A model generated the notes under the pieces. It worked only from the letters and a program-made list of their open reading frames with translations. It was not told where the DNA came from and searched no databases. 38,283 nucleotides of DNA from an uncultured Bacteroidales bacterium. Its GTDB lineage: Bacteria; Bacteroidota; Bacteroidia; Bacteroidales; P3. The position numbers were made by a program, and so were the translations under genes. Positions 5,120 through 14,221 of this stretch are shown one piece after another; positions within the stretch are counted from its first letter, which is position 1; each line of letters begins with the position of its first letter. The DNA is taken from contig CALDHX010000081.1 of the NCBI GenBank assembly GCA_937901525.1, positions 1 to 38,283 of the forward strand, in the 5' to 3' direction.

Positions 5120-7225
5120 TTATTTTATTAAACCTCTGTTGCGAAGTAGTGCGTTTAAGTCTGGTTCTGCTCCGCGGAAGTCTTTGTATAGTTGCATTGC
5201 GTCTTTGGTGCTACCGCTGCTTAGTAAGACTTTGAATTTTGCTGCTGTTGCTGGGTCAAAGATATTGCCTGTTTCTTTGAATGCTTCAAAGGCATCTGCG
5301 TCTAAGGTTTCGCTCCATGTGTATGAATAGTAACCTGCGCTGTATCCTCCATCACCAAAGCAGTGTGAGAAGTAAGTTGAACGGTATCTTGGTGGGATTT
5401 GTGTTAGCATTCCTATTTTTGCCATTGCGTTTGCTTCCATTTCTTGTGTGTTTACTTTTTCTCCTGCTTTTACTGAGTGGAAACACATATCTAAGTATGC
5501 TGCTGCTAATAATTCGCTAAACATAAATCCTTGGAAGAAGTTGCCTGATGTTTCCATTTTCTCAACCATTTCTTGTGGAATCACTTCTCCTTTTTCGTTT
5601 TTAGCGTACATTTTCAATACTTCTGGTTGTAAGCACCAGTGTTCTAAGATTTGTGATGGTAATTCTACGAAATCTCTTGCTACGTTTGTTCCTGATACTA
5701 ATGGGTATGTGCAATTTGAAAGTAATTGGTGGATAGCGTGTCCCATTTCGTGGAATACTGTCAATGCTTCATCGGCTGTAAGTGTTGTTGCTCCGTTTGG
5801 TGATTTTGCATAGTTGAAACATACTGTGATAATTGGAGTTATGTTCTTTCCGTCTTTGCGTGATTGTCCTCTGTATTCGTTACACCATGCTCCTGAACCT
5901 TTTGATGGTCTTGTGTATGGGTCCCAATAAAGTATTCCTACATGTTCGCCTTTTTCGTTCTTTGCTTCAAATGCTAATACGTCTTCTGCGTAAACTGATA
6001 TATCTTTTCTTTCTGTGAAACTAATGCCGTATAGTTTTGTAAGTACGTCAAAGCATCCTTGTCTTACGTTGTTGATTTCAAAGTATGGACGTGTAAGTTC
6101 TGCGTCAAAGTTATATTTTTGTTGGCGTACTTTTTCTGCATAGTAATACATATCCCATGCTTCTAATTTTGCTCCTGGTACGTCTTTTGAAAGCATTGCT
6201 TGGAATTGTGCTGCTTCTTCTTTTGCTACTTTTACTGAATATGACAATAGATTTTCTAATAAGTCAAATACTGCTTTTGGTTCTTTTGCCATTCTTTCTT
6301 CTAATTGATAGTGTGCGAATGTTTCATAACCTAAAAGTTGTGCTTTTTTTGCTCGTAGTTCAGACATTTGTGCTACTAATGCATTGTTGTCTGTTTCGCC
6401 TCCGTTGTTGCAACGATTAACTCTTGCATTGAAGATTTCTTTTCTTAAATCTCTGTTGTCAGCGTATGTAACAAATGGCATAAATGAAGGGTTGTCAAGT
6501 GTGAATATCCATTTTCCTTCTTGTCCTTTTTCTTTTGCTAATGCTGCTGCTTTTTCTATTTCGCCTTGTGGCAAACCTTTAAGGTTTTCTTCTTTGTCTA
6601 TAACTAATTGATATGCTTTTGATTCTTTCAAAAGGTTAGCATCGAATTTTGCTTCTACTTTTGTAAGTTCTGCATTTACTTTTCTTAGTTCTTCTTGTTT
6701 TGCTGCGTCAAGTAATGCTCCTGAACGTACGAATTTGTTGTAGGTTTTTTCTAATAATGCTAATTGTTCGCCTGTGTATTTTTGAGAATCTTTTGCGTCA
6801 TATACTGCTTTGATTTTCTCAAATAACTTTGCGTTCATTGAAATATTGTCGGAATGTGTTGCCATCATTGGTCCGACTTGTTCATTTACCTTTTGTAATT
6901 CTTCTGATGTGTTTGCTGCCATCATATTGAAGAATACGCCTGCAACTTTTGAAAGAGTTTCTCCTGCATAATCTAATGCTGCTATTGTGTTGTCGAAGGT
7001 TGGTGCTTCTGCATTGTCGATTATTGCTTGGATTTCTTTGTTGTGTTCTTCCATTGCTGCTTCAAAAGCTGGCAAATAGTGTTCTACTTTTATTTTTTCA
7101 AATGGGGCTGTCTCAAATGGTGTGTCCCATTTTTGTAGTAATGGGTTGTCTGTTTTTGTTTCTTGTTTAGAACAAGATGCTAATACAAGCCCTGATACTA
7201 AAATTGTCATAAGTGTTTTCTTCAT
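5120..7225 (-). CDS. dcp: M3 family metallopeptidase, peptidyl-dipeptidase Dcp-like lipoprotein
   Basis: This 701-residue zinc peptidase is predicted to remove dipeptides from the C-terminus of small peptides. The leader MKKTLMTILVSGLVLASC ends in a lipobox with Cys18, so it acts as a lipoprotein in the periplasm or at the outer membrane. The catalytic motif HEMGH falls at residues 492-496 (zinc ligands His492 and His496, base Glu493), and the third ligand Glu521 lies in DFVELPSQ. The large alpha-helical N-terminal half and a C-terminal region with YRSTYFSHCFGDGGYSAGYYSYTW are typical of Dcp rather than oligopeptidase F. Length fits the family. It is the last gene of a minus-strand run, 28 bases after plsY, and ends before a hairpin at 5061-5095. 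It probably serves peptide use in an amino-acid-fermenting anaerobe (inference). Confidence 0.93.
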   Translation of the reverse strand: MKKTLMTILVSGLVLASCSKQETKTDNPLLQKWDTPFETAPFEKIKVEHYLPAFEAAMEEHNKEIQAIIDNAEAPTFDNTIAALDYAGETLSKVAGVFFNMMAANTSEELQKVNEQVGPMMATHSDNISMNAKLFEKIKAVYDAKDSQKYTGEQLALLEKTYNKFVRSGALLDAAKQEELRKVNAELTKVEAKFDANLLKESKAYQLVIDKEENLKGLPQGEIEKAAALAKEKGQEGKWIFTLDNPSFMPFVTYADNRDLRKEIFNARVNRCNNGGETDNNALVAQMSELRAKKAQLLGYETFAHYQLEERMAKEPKAVFDLLENLLSYSVKVAKEEAAQFQAMLSKDVPGAKLEAWDMYYYAEKVRQQKYNFDAELTRPYFEINNVRQGCFDVLTKLYGISFTERKDISVYAEDVLAFEAKNEKGEHVGILYWDPYTRPSKGSGAWCNEYRGQSRKDGKNITPIITVCFNYAKSPNGATTLTADEALTVFHEMGHAIHQLLSNCTYPLVSGTNVARDFVELPSQILEHWCLQPEVLKMYAKNEKGEVIPQEMVEKMETSGNFFQGFMFSELLAAAYLDMCFHSVKAGEKVNTQEMEANAMAKIGMLTQIPPRYRSTYFSHCFGDGGYSAGYYSYTWSETLDADAFEAFKETGNIFDPATAAKFKVLLSSGSTKDAMQLYKDFRGAEPDLNALLRNRGLIK

Positions 7226-7253
7226 ACTATTGTTTTATTAATTTATTATTTTA

Positions 7254-7922
7254 TTATTCTTCTGTTTTTTTAAATTTGAATTTTGGTTCTTCGTGGTTTA
7301 ATAGTCTTTTTATGTTCTTTCTATGTGTCCACAAAATGAATATTGCAACTAAGATTGCAAAGGCGAGTTCTATTATGTTGATTTTTTCATTTATTACTCC
7401 ACATCTTATGCAGTAAAAGAAAGGAAATGATATTGCTGCACTCATTGAGGAAAGGGAAACATAGTGAGAAAGGATAAAGACTACAACAAAGACTGCTAAA
7501 ACCAAAGGTATGATTTTTAAGAATAGGCCTATTACTATTCCGAGCATAGTTGCTACTCCTTTTCCTCCTTTAAATCCTGCAAATATAGGTAAGGCGTGTC
7601 CTATTACACAGAATATTCCTACGCATAGTTGGTATAAAATCATATATTCACTGTTTGCGATTTCCATTCCAAAGTAGCGTGATAAATAAATAGCAAGCCA
7701 ACCTTTGAAAGCGTCAATGCAAAGAACAAATATTCCTGGAAGTAGTCCTAAAACTCTTATTGTATTTGTCGCTCCTGCGTTTTTACTTCCTTTTTCTCTT
7801 ACGTCTATTCCGTAAAATGATTTTCCTATCCAAACAGCTGATGGAATTGAGCCTAAAAGATAGGCTACTACTAAGCCTATTACTAAGGCTAATATTACGG
7901 GTATTGTGATTGTGATTGTCAT
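7254..7922 (-). CDS. plsY: Glycerol-3-phosphate acyltransferase PlsY
   Basis: This 222-residue integral membrane enzyme transfers the acyl group from acyl-phosphate to glycerol-3-phosphate, the first step of phosphatidic acid synthesis. The three signature loops are visible: GSIPSAVWIG followed by GSKNAGATN (motif 1), FKGGKGVAT (motif 2) and the later HRKNIKRL region (motif 3). Several hydrophobic helices make up the rest, as expected for this five-helix family; the loop between helices is slightly longer than in short homologues. It lies four bases after the large exported-protein gene and 28 before the M3 peptidase gene, within the tpiA-led minus-strand run. Confidence 0.95.
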   Translation of the reverse strand: MTITITIPVILALVIGLVVAYLLGSIPSAVWIGKSFYGIDVREKGSKNAGATNTIRVLGLLPGIFVLCIDAFKGWLAIYLSRYFGMEIANSEYMILYQLCVGIFCVIGHALPIFAGFKGGKGVATMLGIVIGLFLKIIPLVLAVFVVVFILSHYVSLSSMSAAISFPFFYCIRCGVINEKINIIELAFAILVAIFILWTHRKNIKRLLNHEEPKFKFKKTEE

Positions 7923-7926
7923 TGTT

Positions 7927-10900
7927 TTATTCCTCCTCTTCTGTTTCTGTGTCTTGGTATTCTTCTTCTTGACCTAATTCAATTGTTCTTATAAAATTAC
8001 GTTTTTGAGCCGGTGTTGCAACTCTATATACATATATTTTTCCGCTTTCTGTTTTAAATTCTCTATCATCTCTTGGAATTTCGTTAATCATTTCGTTGAT
8101 TGTTTCGTTTGATGAAAGAACGTCCATTGCTGATCCATTGTATTCAAAATAATACCAATGATCTGGACTTGCTTCTATGTATATTCTCAATGTTGGTGCT
8201 AAGGCTCCTTTTAGTAATTGTATGCGTGTTCTAATTGTTCTATTGACTTGATATTTTCCTACTGTAGCTAATTCAAAGTTTCCTTTTCCTATGTATGAAC
8301 GTAGTACAGGATCCCATTCTAATTTTACGTCTGAGAAGAAGATTTTATTTTTCATCTTCTTTGGAAGTTCTTTCCATTCTCCTGTTGCAAGTAAATCGGT
8401 GTACCATTCATCACCTTCTTCTTCTCCAAGTAAGTTATATAGGTATCTTTTATAGCCTGAGGTTTCAAATTCAAATTGTGTTAGATTTAAGTCTTCGTAT
8501 AATTCTAATCCTATCAAGTCTATGATTTTTTGTTCAAAAGGAAAATCTAATGCTAAGGACATTTGCAACTTCGCTTCGTCTTCTCCGTTTACTATCACTT
8601 TACCATAGTTGTTTGTTTTCATTAAATCTGATGGTAAGAAGCCTAATTTTATTTCTCCTTCTCCTTCTGATTTGCAATTTGTTTTGTTAAATGATAAGTA
8701 TGGCGATAATATGTTATCAAAGTCTTCTATCTTTTCTTTTGAGGCTACTAAATATTGATTTTTCTCTTTTACAAATGTTAAGAATCCTTTGCTTTTCAAC
8801 ATTACATTATCACCTTCTGTATCGTAGGTTAGGAATGTTGTTTGTGGTCCAAAGTTATTTGGATTAAACATTATTGAAGTTGTTACTCTTCTTCCTTCTA
8901 TATCGGTTGGAGCTTCTGAAATTGGAATGTAAATATGCTTAGGATCTAATTGTGCTGAGAATTTAATCCAAGCTGAGCCGTCTGCATAACAATTTGTTGA
9001 GAGTTGTACTCCTCCATCAAATGAATAGTTTGCTTCTGCTGCATTTAATGTTACATCTCCAAAGAAATCAAATGCTGAACTTAAATGTAAAACTTCTTCT
9101 TTATTGATTACTCCTTTTCCTATTGTAGTTCCAGTAAGTGGATTTATTTCTTTTAAGAATATTGGATGCTTCTTATTGTCTTCATCTATATAGTCTATAT
9201 AGCCGTTTGCAGAGTATAATTTTGCACTTTCAATAAATATTCTTGCTTGATAAATCTCATGTAATTTATTTTGTGTGTTTGCTAAGATTTTTACATCATC
9301 TAATGTATCCATTTGTGCACCTGGATAAATTGTTAAGCTACCATCTGATGGACGAATTGCTATATCTGCACATTTTACAACGTAAACATCTTCTGTAAAC
9401 AATTTATTTTTATTTAAATCCATATATGCTTTTGGAGAGTTGAAGTTAAATCCTCCTTGATTAGGGTGTTGTGATACGAACTTCGCTCCAGGGTGTGGTA
9501 AATCTACTGCTTCTTTAAGTGGTTTAGATGCAAAATCTCCTAATTTTGGTGATTGTGTGTCTAATAATGCTAATAGCTTAGATTGCATTCCCCATTCAAA
9601 TTGATCTATGTAACAAACGTATTGTATTATCGGTAAGTCGTTTTTCTTTACGCCTTCATTTGATTTAAAGAATCCTTTTTGTTCTTTAAAATCTACCGTA
9701 GATTTTACATTATTTGTTTGAAATGCTATTGAGTTTCCATCTATGGCATTAATTTTTATACTTGATGTATCGGCAGAGTAAGCATCTTGTCCAAAACGTG
9801 TATAAGATGATGAAACAATTAATTCTTCACTTTGAGTACTTCCTTGTCCTGTCAATCCTTTTGGTGAAACAATTAAAGAACCACTATGTACTGCTGCCGA
9901 ATCATACATATAGAATGGCTCTGTTTTTTGTTCTACCAACATATAATCTTGTTTTGGGTACCAATGTTCTGCTGCGACAGTTGTAGTTGCGTCAGCAAAA
10001 GCTACACTTGCGCCAACTGCTCCTTTGGAGAACGTATTGAATTTTTGAGTTTCACAAAACATTGAATCAGGGTGAAGAATAAACATCTTAGAATGTGTTC
10101 TTGATGCAAGATAATCTAAATATCCTGTTGCTAAAAGACCATTCGCACTTAAATCTATTGATTTATATATTTGTCCTTTACCTTTATAGATTGGTTTTCC
10201 TGCCTGAGGAGTTTCTATCTTAAATCCAAGAGAGTAATCTCTCATAACTTGAAGCGGTTGATCTATGTCTTCAAAAATTCCTGCAGACTTAAATACTCCT
10301 GTAAAGAAGACACTGTCGGTTCTAAATCTATATAGATTCTTTACTTCAAAAGGATCTACTTTGTAATAGAAACTATCTCTTTTATAAACTCCATTTTGTA
10401 TGTTTTCATAGTCATAATACACATAACTTTCTGTCAAAGAAGAAAGAATTGGATAGTTCTTTAATTTTTTTATACTACTTTTATTATTTGGAGCATCGAT
10501 TAATAATTTACATTGCAAATCTTGAATTGGAGTTTGTATCATTACAAACTTTGTTGTGTCTTCAAATAAATGTACAAAGAAGTTTAAACTATCTACATCT
10601 GGTAAATCAAGTGAGAAATTATCGTATGAAAATTTGTAACTCTTACCACTCAAAGTAAATAATCCTGCTTTTATGTCGCCATCAAATTCAAAGTTTCTAT
10701 TTTTCTTCATTTTGATAGCTCCATTCTTTGGATTAATTACAACATTGTGTGTATCACTAAGAGTAAAGGTCTTTATACCGTTCATTTGCAAATCCATATC
10801 GGAAGTATTCAATACGATATTTGGTTCTCCCTTGGTTGCAGAAACAAAACGTAAAGCATCGTAATCTATTTTCTTATTTTTTGAAAGAATGTAGTCATAT

Positions 10901-12453
10901 AGTTTTTGTTTAACTATTGCTGTTTCTCTATAACTTTCATAGACAATGAATCCATTTAATGCTAAATTCATCAGCATCATCTTTGCTTGAACTTCGTCTA
11001 ACTTAATAAATTTTGCAAATTGCTTAACGGTAAATTCGTTTTTATTGTATTTATCTGTAAATTGCTTAACTCTATAAAGAGGATTGACCGATTCTATACC
11101 TTGAAGTTCATTCCATTTATTTTCTGAATAATAGTTATTACTTTCAATTACAGCAAATGCTTCACGTTTTGGCCCTCTTATCGCACTAAATTCTATATCT
11201 TCTTTATCTAAATGTGCATAAACTGCCTCTGTATATATATCTACACAATGATAACTATCAACCCATGGACTTGCTGATATACCTTCTTTGTAATCTATGA
11301 AAGATAATTGACGGGTAGATTTATTAAAATTCATTTTAGTACTTGGGTGATAAATTGAGTCCTGATTTGTGTAAATTGTAATCTTACAATCTTTTGTAAT
11401 TATACCATCTCTACTAAATGGGTGTTCAACAGCTGATGCTCTAACATAGATTTTTCCATTTTTATAGAAGCGAAGTTCTGCAGGAGTTACAACATCTCCC
11501 GTTCCAATCACTGTTCCTCCTTGTTGAGTAAAGCCTCCGACATAATCAACATCAGGATAAAGATTTTTTATTATTTCTGCTTTTTGGTAAGATTCAAATT
11601 TAGGATAATTTTCCTTTGCTTTCTTCTCTCCACATCTGTCTTCAAGGGTTCCTCTCAATTTATACGAAAAATATTTCTTATTTGTAAACCAAACACTATC
11701 TGCAAACAAATAAGCCTTGTTAAGAGATGCCCCATAATCACTAAGTTCCACAAAAACTTCATCTTGTGAAAGTCCTAATTTACTCCAATCCACAATTCCA
11801 CCTTTACCTTCAAAATAACTATCTTTTAAATATAGTCGTCCAAGTGTTGAATGAATTGTATTAGAGTCTTGCATTGAGCGATAAGTTAAATCTATTTCGC
11901 TAATAAATTCTGCATATACTCCTCTTTCTTTATCTTCTCTAAAAACATAATCACCTGATGCTCCTATATACCAATGAGAACTTTTTGATTTATACAAACA
12001 ATCCTCTTCAAGTAATAGTAATGTGTTTTCAACTATTTCATTAAAAATTTTAGAATTATGCTTTTCTATACAATTCTGCATAGCTTTCAACCATTGAGTA
12101 TAACTTTCTGGTGAATGTTTTGATGTTTGAAAAGCAAGTAATGTTTTAAGAAAATCAGATAAGCCAGTTCTTATTTTAATGTTTTTCTTATACATTACTT
12201 GTGATAGTTTTGCAATATCATTTCTTTGTTGAAGAGTAACATTTGCCAAAGATTGCTCAAAACCATCTATCAATTCTTTAAATTCTTTTTTAGAATCTGG
12301 TTTTAAATTCGCATCTGAATTTAATAATTCTTTAAGTTCGCTAACATAAGTATCTGCTTGTCCAGAAAATCCTTTAAATTTCTGAGCATTTACATTTGTT
12401 AATCCTGCTAAAAGAAAAACAAATAACAAGGTTCTGCTTAACAATTTTCTCAT
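7927..12453 (-). CDS. Large exported protein of unknown function (1508 residues)
   Basis: The protein begins with a clear signal peptide (MRKLLSRTLLFVFLLAGLT...NAQ), cleaved after NAQ, then an alpha-helical N-terminal region (about residues 25-160). The rest looks beta-rich, with repeated Asp-Ser/aromatic strands and many tripeptides fitting the D(S/T)(I/V/L/T) glycosylation pattern. No T9SS sorting domain, lipobox or membrane helix is visible. The C-terminus is strongly acidic (EEEYQDTETEEEE). I recognise no domain. The gene sits between prmA (10-base gap) and plsY (4-base gap), so it is co-transcribed with core metabolic genes. A role in the periplasm or cell envelope is likely from the signal peptide; its activity is unknown. 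Confidence 0.85.
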   Translation of the reverse strand: MRKLLSRTLLFVFLLAGLTNVNAQKFKGFSGQADTYVSELKELLNSDANLKPDSKKEFKELIDGFEQSLANVTLQQRNDIAKLSQVMYKKNIKIRTGLSDFLKTLLAFQTSKHSPESYTQWLKAMQNCIEKHNSKIFNEIVENTLLLLEEDCLYKSKSSHWYIGASGDYVFREDKERGVYAEFISEIDLTYRSMQDSNTIHSTLGRLYLKDSYFEGKGGIVDWSKLGLSQDEVFVELSDYGASLNKAYLFADSVWFTNKKYFSYKLRGTLEDRCGEKKAKENYPKFESYQKAEIIKNLYPDVDYVGGFTQQGGTVIGTGDVVTPAELRFYKNGKIYVRASAVEHPFSRDGIITKDCKITIYTNQDSIYHPSTKMNFNKSTRQLSFIDYKEGISASPWVDSYHCVDIYTEAVYAHLDKEDIEFSAIRGPKREAFAVIESNNYYSENKWNELQGIESVNPLYRVKQFTDKYNKNEFTVKQFAKFIKLDEVQAKMMLMNLALNGFIVYESYRETAIVKQKLYDYILSKNKKIDYDALRFVSATKGEPNIVLNTSDMDLQMNGIKTFTLSDTHNVVINPKNGAIKMKKNRNFEFDGDIKAGLFTLSGKSYKFSYDNFSLDLPDVDSLNFFVHLFEDTTKFVMIQTPIQDLQCKLLIDAPNNKSSIKKLKNYPILSSLTESYVYYDYENIQNGVYKRDSFYYKVDPFEVKNLYRFRTDSVFFTGVFKSAGIFEDIDQPLQVMRDYSLGFKIETPQAGKPIYKGKGQIYKSIDLSANGLLATGYLDYLASRTHSKMFILHPDSMFCETQKFNTFSKGAVGASVAFADATTTVAAEHWYPKQDYMLVEQKTEPFYMYDSAAVHSGSLIVSPKGLTGQGSTQSEELIVSSSYTRFGQDAYSADTSSIKINAIDGNSIAFQTNNVKSTVDFKEQKGFFKSNEGVKKNDLPIIQYVCYIDQFEWGMQSKLLALLDTQSPKLGDFASKPLKEAVDLPHPGAKFVSQHPNQGGFNFNSPKAYMDLNKNKLFTEDVYVVKCADIAIRPSDGSLTIYPGAQMDTLDDVKILANTQNKLHEIYQARIFIESAKLYSANGYIDYIDEDNKKHPIFLKEINPLTGTTIGKGVINKEEVLHLSSAFDFFGDVTLNAAEANYSFDGGVQLSTNCYADGSAWIKFSAQLDPKHIYIPISEAPTDIEGRRVTTSIMFNPNNFGPQTTFLTYDTEGDNVMLKSKGFLTFVKEKNQYLVASKEKIEDFDNILSPYLSFNKTNCKSEGEGEIKLGFLPSDLMKTNNYGKVIVNGEDEAKLQMSLALDFPFEQKIIDLIGLELYEDLNLTQFEFETSGYKRYLYNLLGEEEGDEWYTDLLATGEWKELPKKMKNKIFFSDVKLEWDPVLRSYIGKGNFELATVGKYQVNRTIRTRIQLLKGALAPTLRIYIEASPDHWYYFEYNGSAMDVLSSNETINEMINEIPRDDREFKTESGKIYVYRVATPAQKRNFIRTIELGQEEEYQDTETEEEE

Positions 12454-12463
12454 TTCTTATATT

Positions 12464-13333
12464 TTATTTACTTTTTTTTACAAGTCGCATTGCTGCCCAA
12501 TTATCTTTTGTTTCTACATCTGTAAGATAAAGATCATATAATTTACATTCTGCTTCTAAAATCTCTACATCTTGCGAATAAAAACCACTTAAAAACAAAA
12601 TTCCACCCTCTTGGATAGATTTTGAATAAGTTTCCATATCGGCAAGAAGGATATTACGATTTATGTTAGCAAAGAAAACGTCAAATTTCTCGTTTTCATC
12701 AAGCAAATTCGCATCTCCTAAAAGCACATCTATTGAAACAGAATTCTTTTCTGCATTTTCTTTTGCGTTTTCTGCTGCCCAAATATCAATATCTATTGCT
12801 TTTGCGTAAGAAGCACCCATTTTCATAGCAAGAATTGCAAAAACACCTGTTCCGCAACCCATATCCATAATTTTCTTGTCTGCTATCTCTTCTTTTGAAA
12901 TAAAATTAATAATTAAAGAAGTTGTTTGATGATGTGCTGTTCCGAAAGACATCTTCGGTTCTATGATAATATCATATTTTACGCCCTCTTGCTGAGGGTT
13001 AAATGGAGGACGAACTACGCAAAAGTCTGAAAAACGAACAGAAGGATAATCTTTTTCCCATTCTGCATTCCAATCCTTTTGCTCAATCTTTTCTTCCAAA
13101 TAAGAAATCTCTAATCCTTCAACAAAACTTAAATTTTCTTGTGCAATTTGCTTTACTTTATCTAAGCAATAGTTTTCTTCCGAACAATATGCCTCAAATC
13201 CTTCTGTTGTATCCACAAAACTATCAAAGCCAATTGAGATTAGAGCGTCTTTAAACACGTCTGCAATCCATAGACTCTCCTCTTCCCACTTTTGAAAGTG
13301 AGAAAGAGTAATATTTAACTTAATGTAATACAT
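12464..13333 (-). CDS. prmA: Ribosomal protein L11 methyltransferase
   Basis: The enzyme uses S-adenosylmethionine to methylate ribosomal protein L11. The SAM-binding motif I, MDMGCGTGVFAILAMKMGA, motif DANLL and the catalytic-type segment FDVFFANINRNILL are present, after an N-terminal substrate-recognition domain. I place the start at ATG 13333 (MYYIKLNI), one base after the tpiA stop, rather than at the in-frame upstream ATG at 13369, which would lie inside tpiA and add 12 residues. With this start the protein has 289 residues, normal for Bacteroidota PrmA. It is the second gene of the tpiA-led run. Confidence 0.93.
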   Translation of the reverse strand: MYYIKLNITLSHFQKWEEESLWIADVFKDALISIGFDSFVDTTEGFEAYCSEENYCLDKVKQIAQENLSFVEGLEISYLEEKIEQKDWNAEWEKDYPSVRFSDFCVVRPPFNPQQEGVKYDIIIEPKMSFGTAHHQTTSLIINFISKEEIADKKIMDMGCGTGVFAILAMKMGASYAKAIDIDIWAAENAKENAEKNSVSIDVLLGDANLLDENEKFDVFFANINRNILLADMETYSKSIQEGGILFLSGFYSQDVEILEAECKLYDLYLTDVETKDNWAAMRLVKKSK

Positions 13334-13334
13334 A

Positions 13335-14093
13335 CTAAAAACTACGAGCGATTTCAATAAAGTCTGCACTCTTCAATGCAGCTCCTCCAATAAGTCCACC
13401 ATCTACGTCTTGTTGAGCAAAAAGTTCTCTTGCGTTCTTAGGATTACAACTTCCACCATAAAGAATTGAAATTTCTTGTGCTACATCGTCTGAATATTTC
13501 TCAGCAATCAATCCTCTAATGAAAGAATGTACCTCTTGTGCTTGTTCTTTTGTAGCTGTTTTTCCTGTTCCTATTGCCCAAACAGGTTCGTATGCTACAA
13601 CTACTTGTTGAATTTGCTCTTTATTTAAGTGAAATAATCCTTCTACAACCTGAGAACGTATTACATCAAAATGTTTATCTGCTTCTCTATCCTCTAATTG
13701 TTCTCCAACACACACAATCGGTGTAATTTCTACTTCAAGCAATTTATCTACTTTTTGAGCAACGTCTTGATTGGTTTCAAAGAAATATTTTCTTCTTTCA
13801 CTGTGTCCTACAATGCAATAATCCATATTCATAGAACGCAACATCTTTGCTGAAACCTCGCCTGTATATGCTCCGTCATCGAATTTTGATACATTTTGTG
13901 CCCCAACGAAAAACTCTACATCCTCTGCTGCATCTCCCACAAGTTCAAGATAAGGAAAAGGAGGACAAACCACTACATCTACATCTGTTGTATCAAATTC
14001 TCTTAACGCTTCTGCTATATCTGTTATTAATTCATCTGCATCGGAAAACGTTTTATTTGATTTCCAATTGCCTGCTACTATATTTCTTCTCAT
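13335..14093 (-). CDS. tpiA: Triosephosphate isomerase
   Basis: This 252-residue TIM-barrel enzyme interconverts dihydroxyacetone phosphate and glyceraldehyde-3-phosphate in glycolysis. The sequence begins MRRNIVAGNWKSNKT with the catalytic Lys in NWK. The catalytic His lies in IVGHSERR, the catalytic Glu in AYEPVWAIGTG, and phosphate-binding loops in LYGGSCNPKN and GLIGGAAL. All active-site residues are present. It is the first gene of the minus-strand run tpiA-prmA-1508-aa protein-plsY-M3 peptidase and has a -7 box about 30 bases upstream. Confidence 0.97.
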   Translation of the reverse strand: MRRNIVAGNWKSNKTFSDADELITDIAEALREFDTTDVDVVVCPPFPYLELVGDAAEDVEFFVGAQNVSKFDDGAYTGEVSAKMLRSMNMDYCIVGHSERRKYFFETNQDVAQKVDKLLEVEITPIVCVGEQLEDREADKHFDVIRSQVVEGLFHLNKEQIQQVVVAYEPVWAIGTGKTATKEQAQEVHSFIRGLIAEKYSDDVAQEISILYGGSCNPKNARELFAQQDVDGGLIGGAALKSADFIEIARSF

Positions 14094-14122
14094 AATTATA
14101 AAAGTTTTATTATTAACGTTTG

Positions 14123-14130
14123 CAAAGGTA
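14123..14130 (-). promoter_or_regulatory. Bacteroidota -7 box (TACCTTTG) for the tpiA run
   Basis: Read on the minus strand, TACCTTTG matches TAnnTTTG. The tpiA start codon is 29 bases downstream. No TTTG at the usual 18-21 bp distance is visible, because the position is occupied by the hairpin at 14131-14174. Confidence 0.5.
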
Positions 14131-14174
14131 AAAATATTCCTAAGAAAAAAATAATTTTTTCAAAGGAATATTTT
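14131..14174 (-). terminator. Terminator of the DNRLRE-methyltransferase-GT9 run
   Basis: AAAATATTCCT (14131-14141) pairs with AGGAATATTTT (14164-14174). A further 7-bp stem GAAAAAA/TTTTTTC lies inside it after a two-base internal loop. On the minus strand the stem ends in a short T-run, downstream of the glycosyltransferase gene. It abuts the tpiA -7 box. Confidence 0.6.
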
Positions 14175-14212
14175 AAAAAATCAAAGAAAAAAATAAAAAA
14201 AACAAAGAGTTT
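14145..14212. repeat. 21-bp-phased A-tract/CAAAG repeat array, locus 2
   Basis: CAAAG cores at 14161, 14182 and 14203 are exactly 21 bp apart and embedded in A-runs, with the same unit and period as at the other three loci. The array overlaps the right arm of the terminator hairpin and ends just past the glycosyltransferase stop codon. Confidence 0.65.
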
Positions 14213-14221
14213 GAAAATTTG

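Noticed and set aside
5448..5813. 121-codon plus-strand ORF within the M3 peptidase gene
   Set aside because: It is antisense to a protein with an intact HExxH site and has no family features.
13334..13369. Longer prmA start at 13369
   Set aside because: It would overlap tpiA by 35 bases and adds a 12-residue tail unlike PrmA; ATG at 13333 is adjacent to the tpiA stop.
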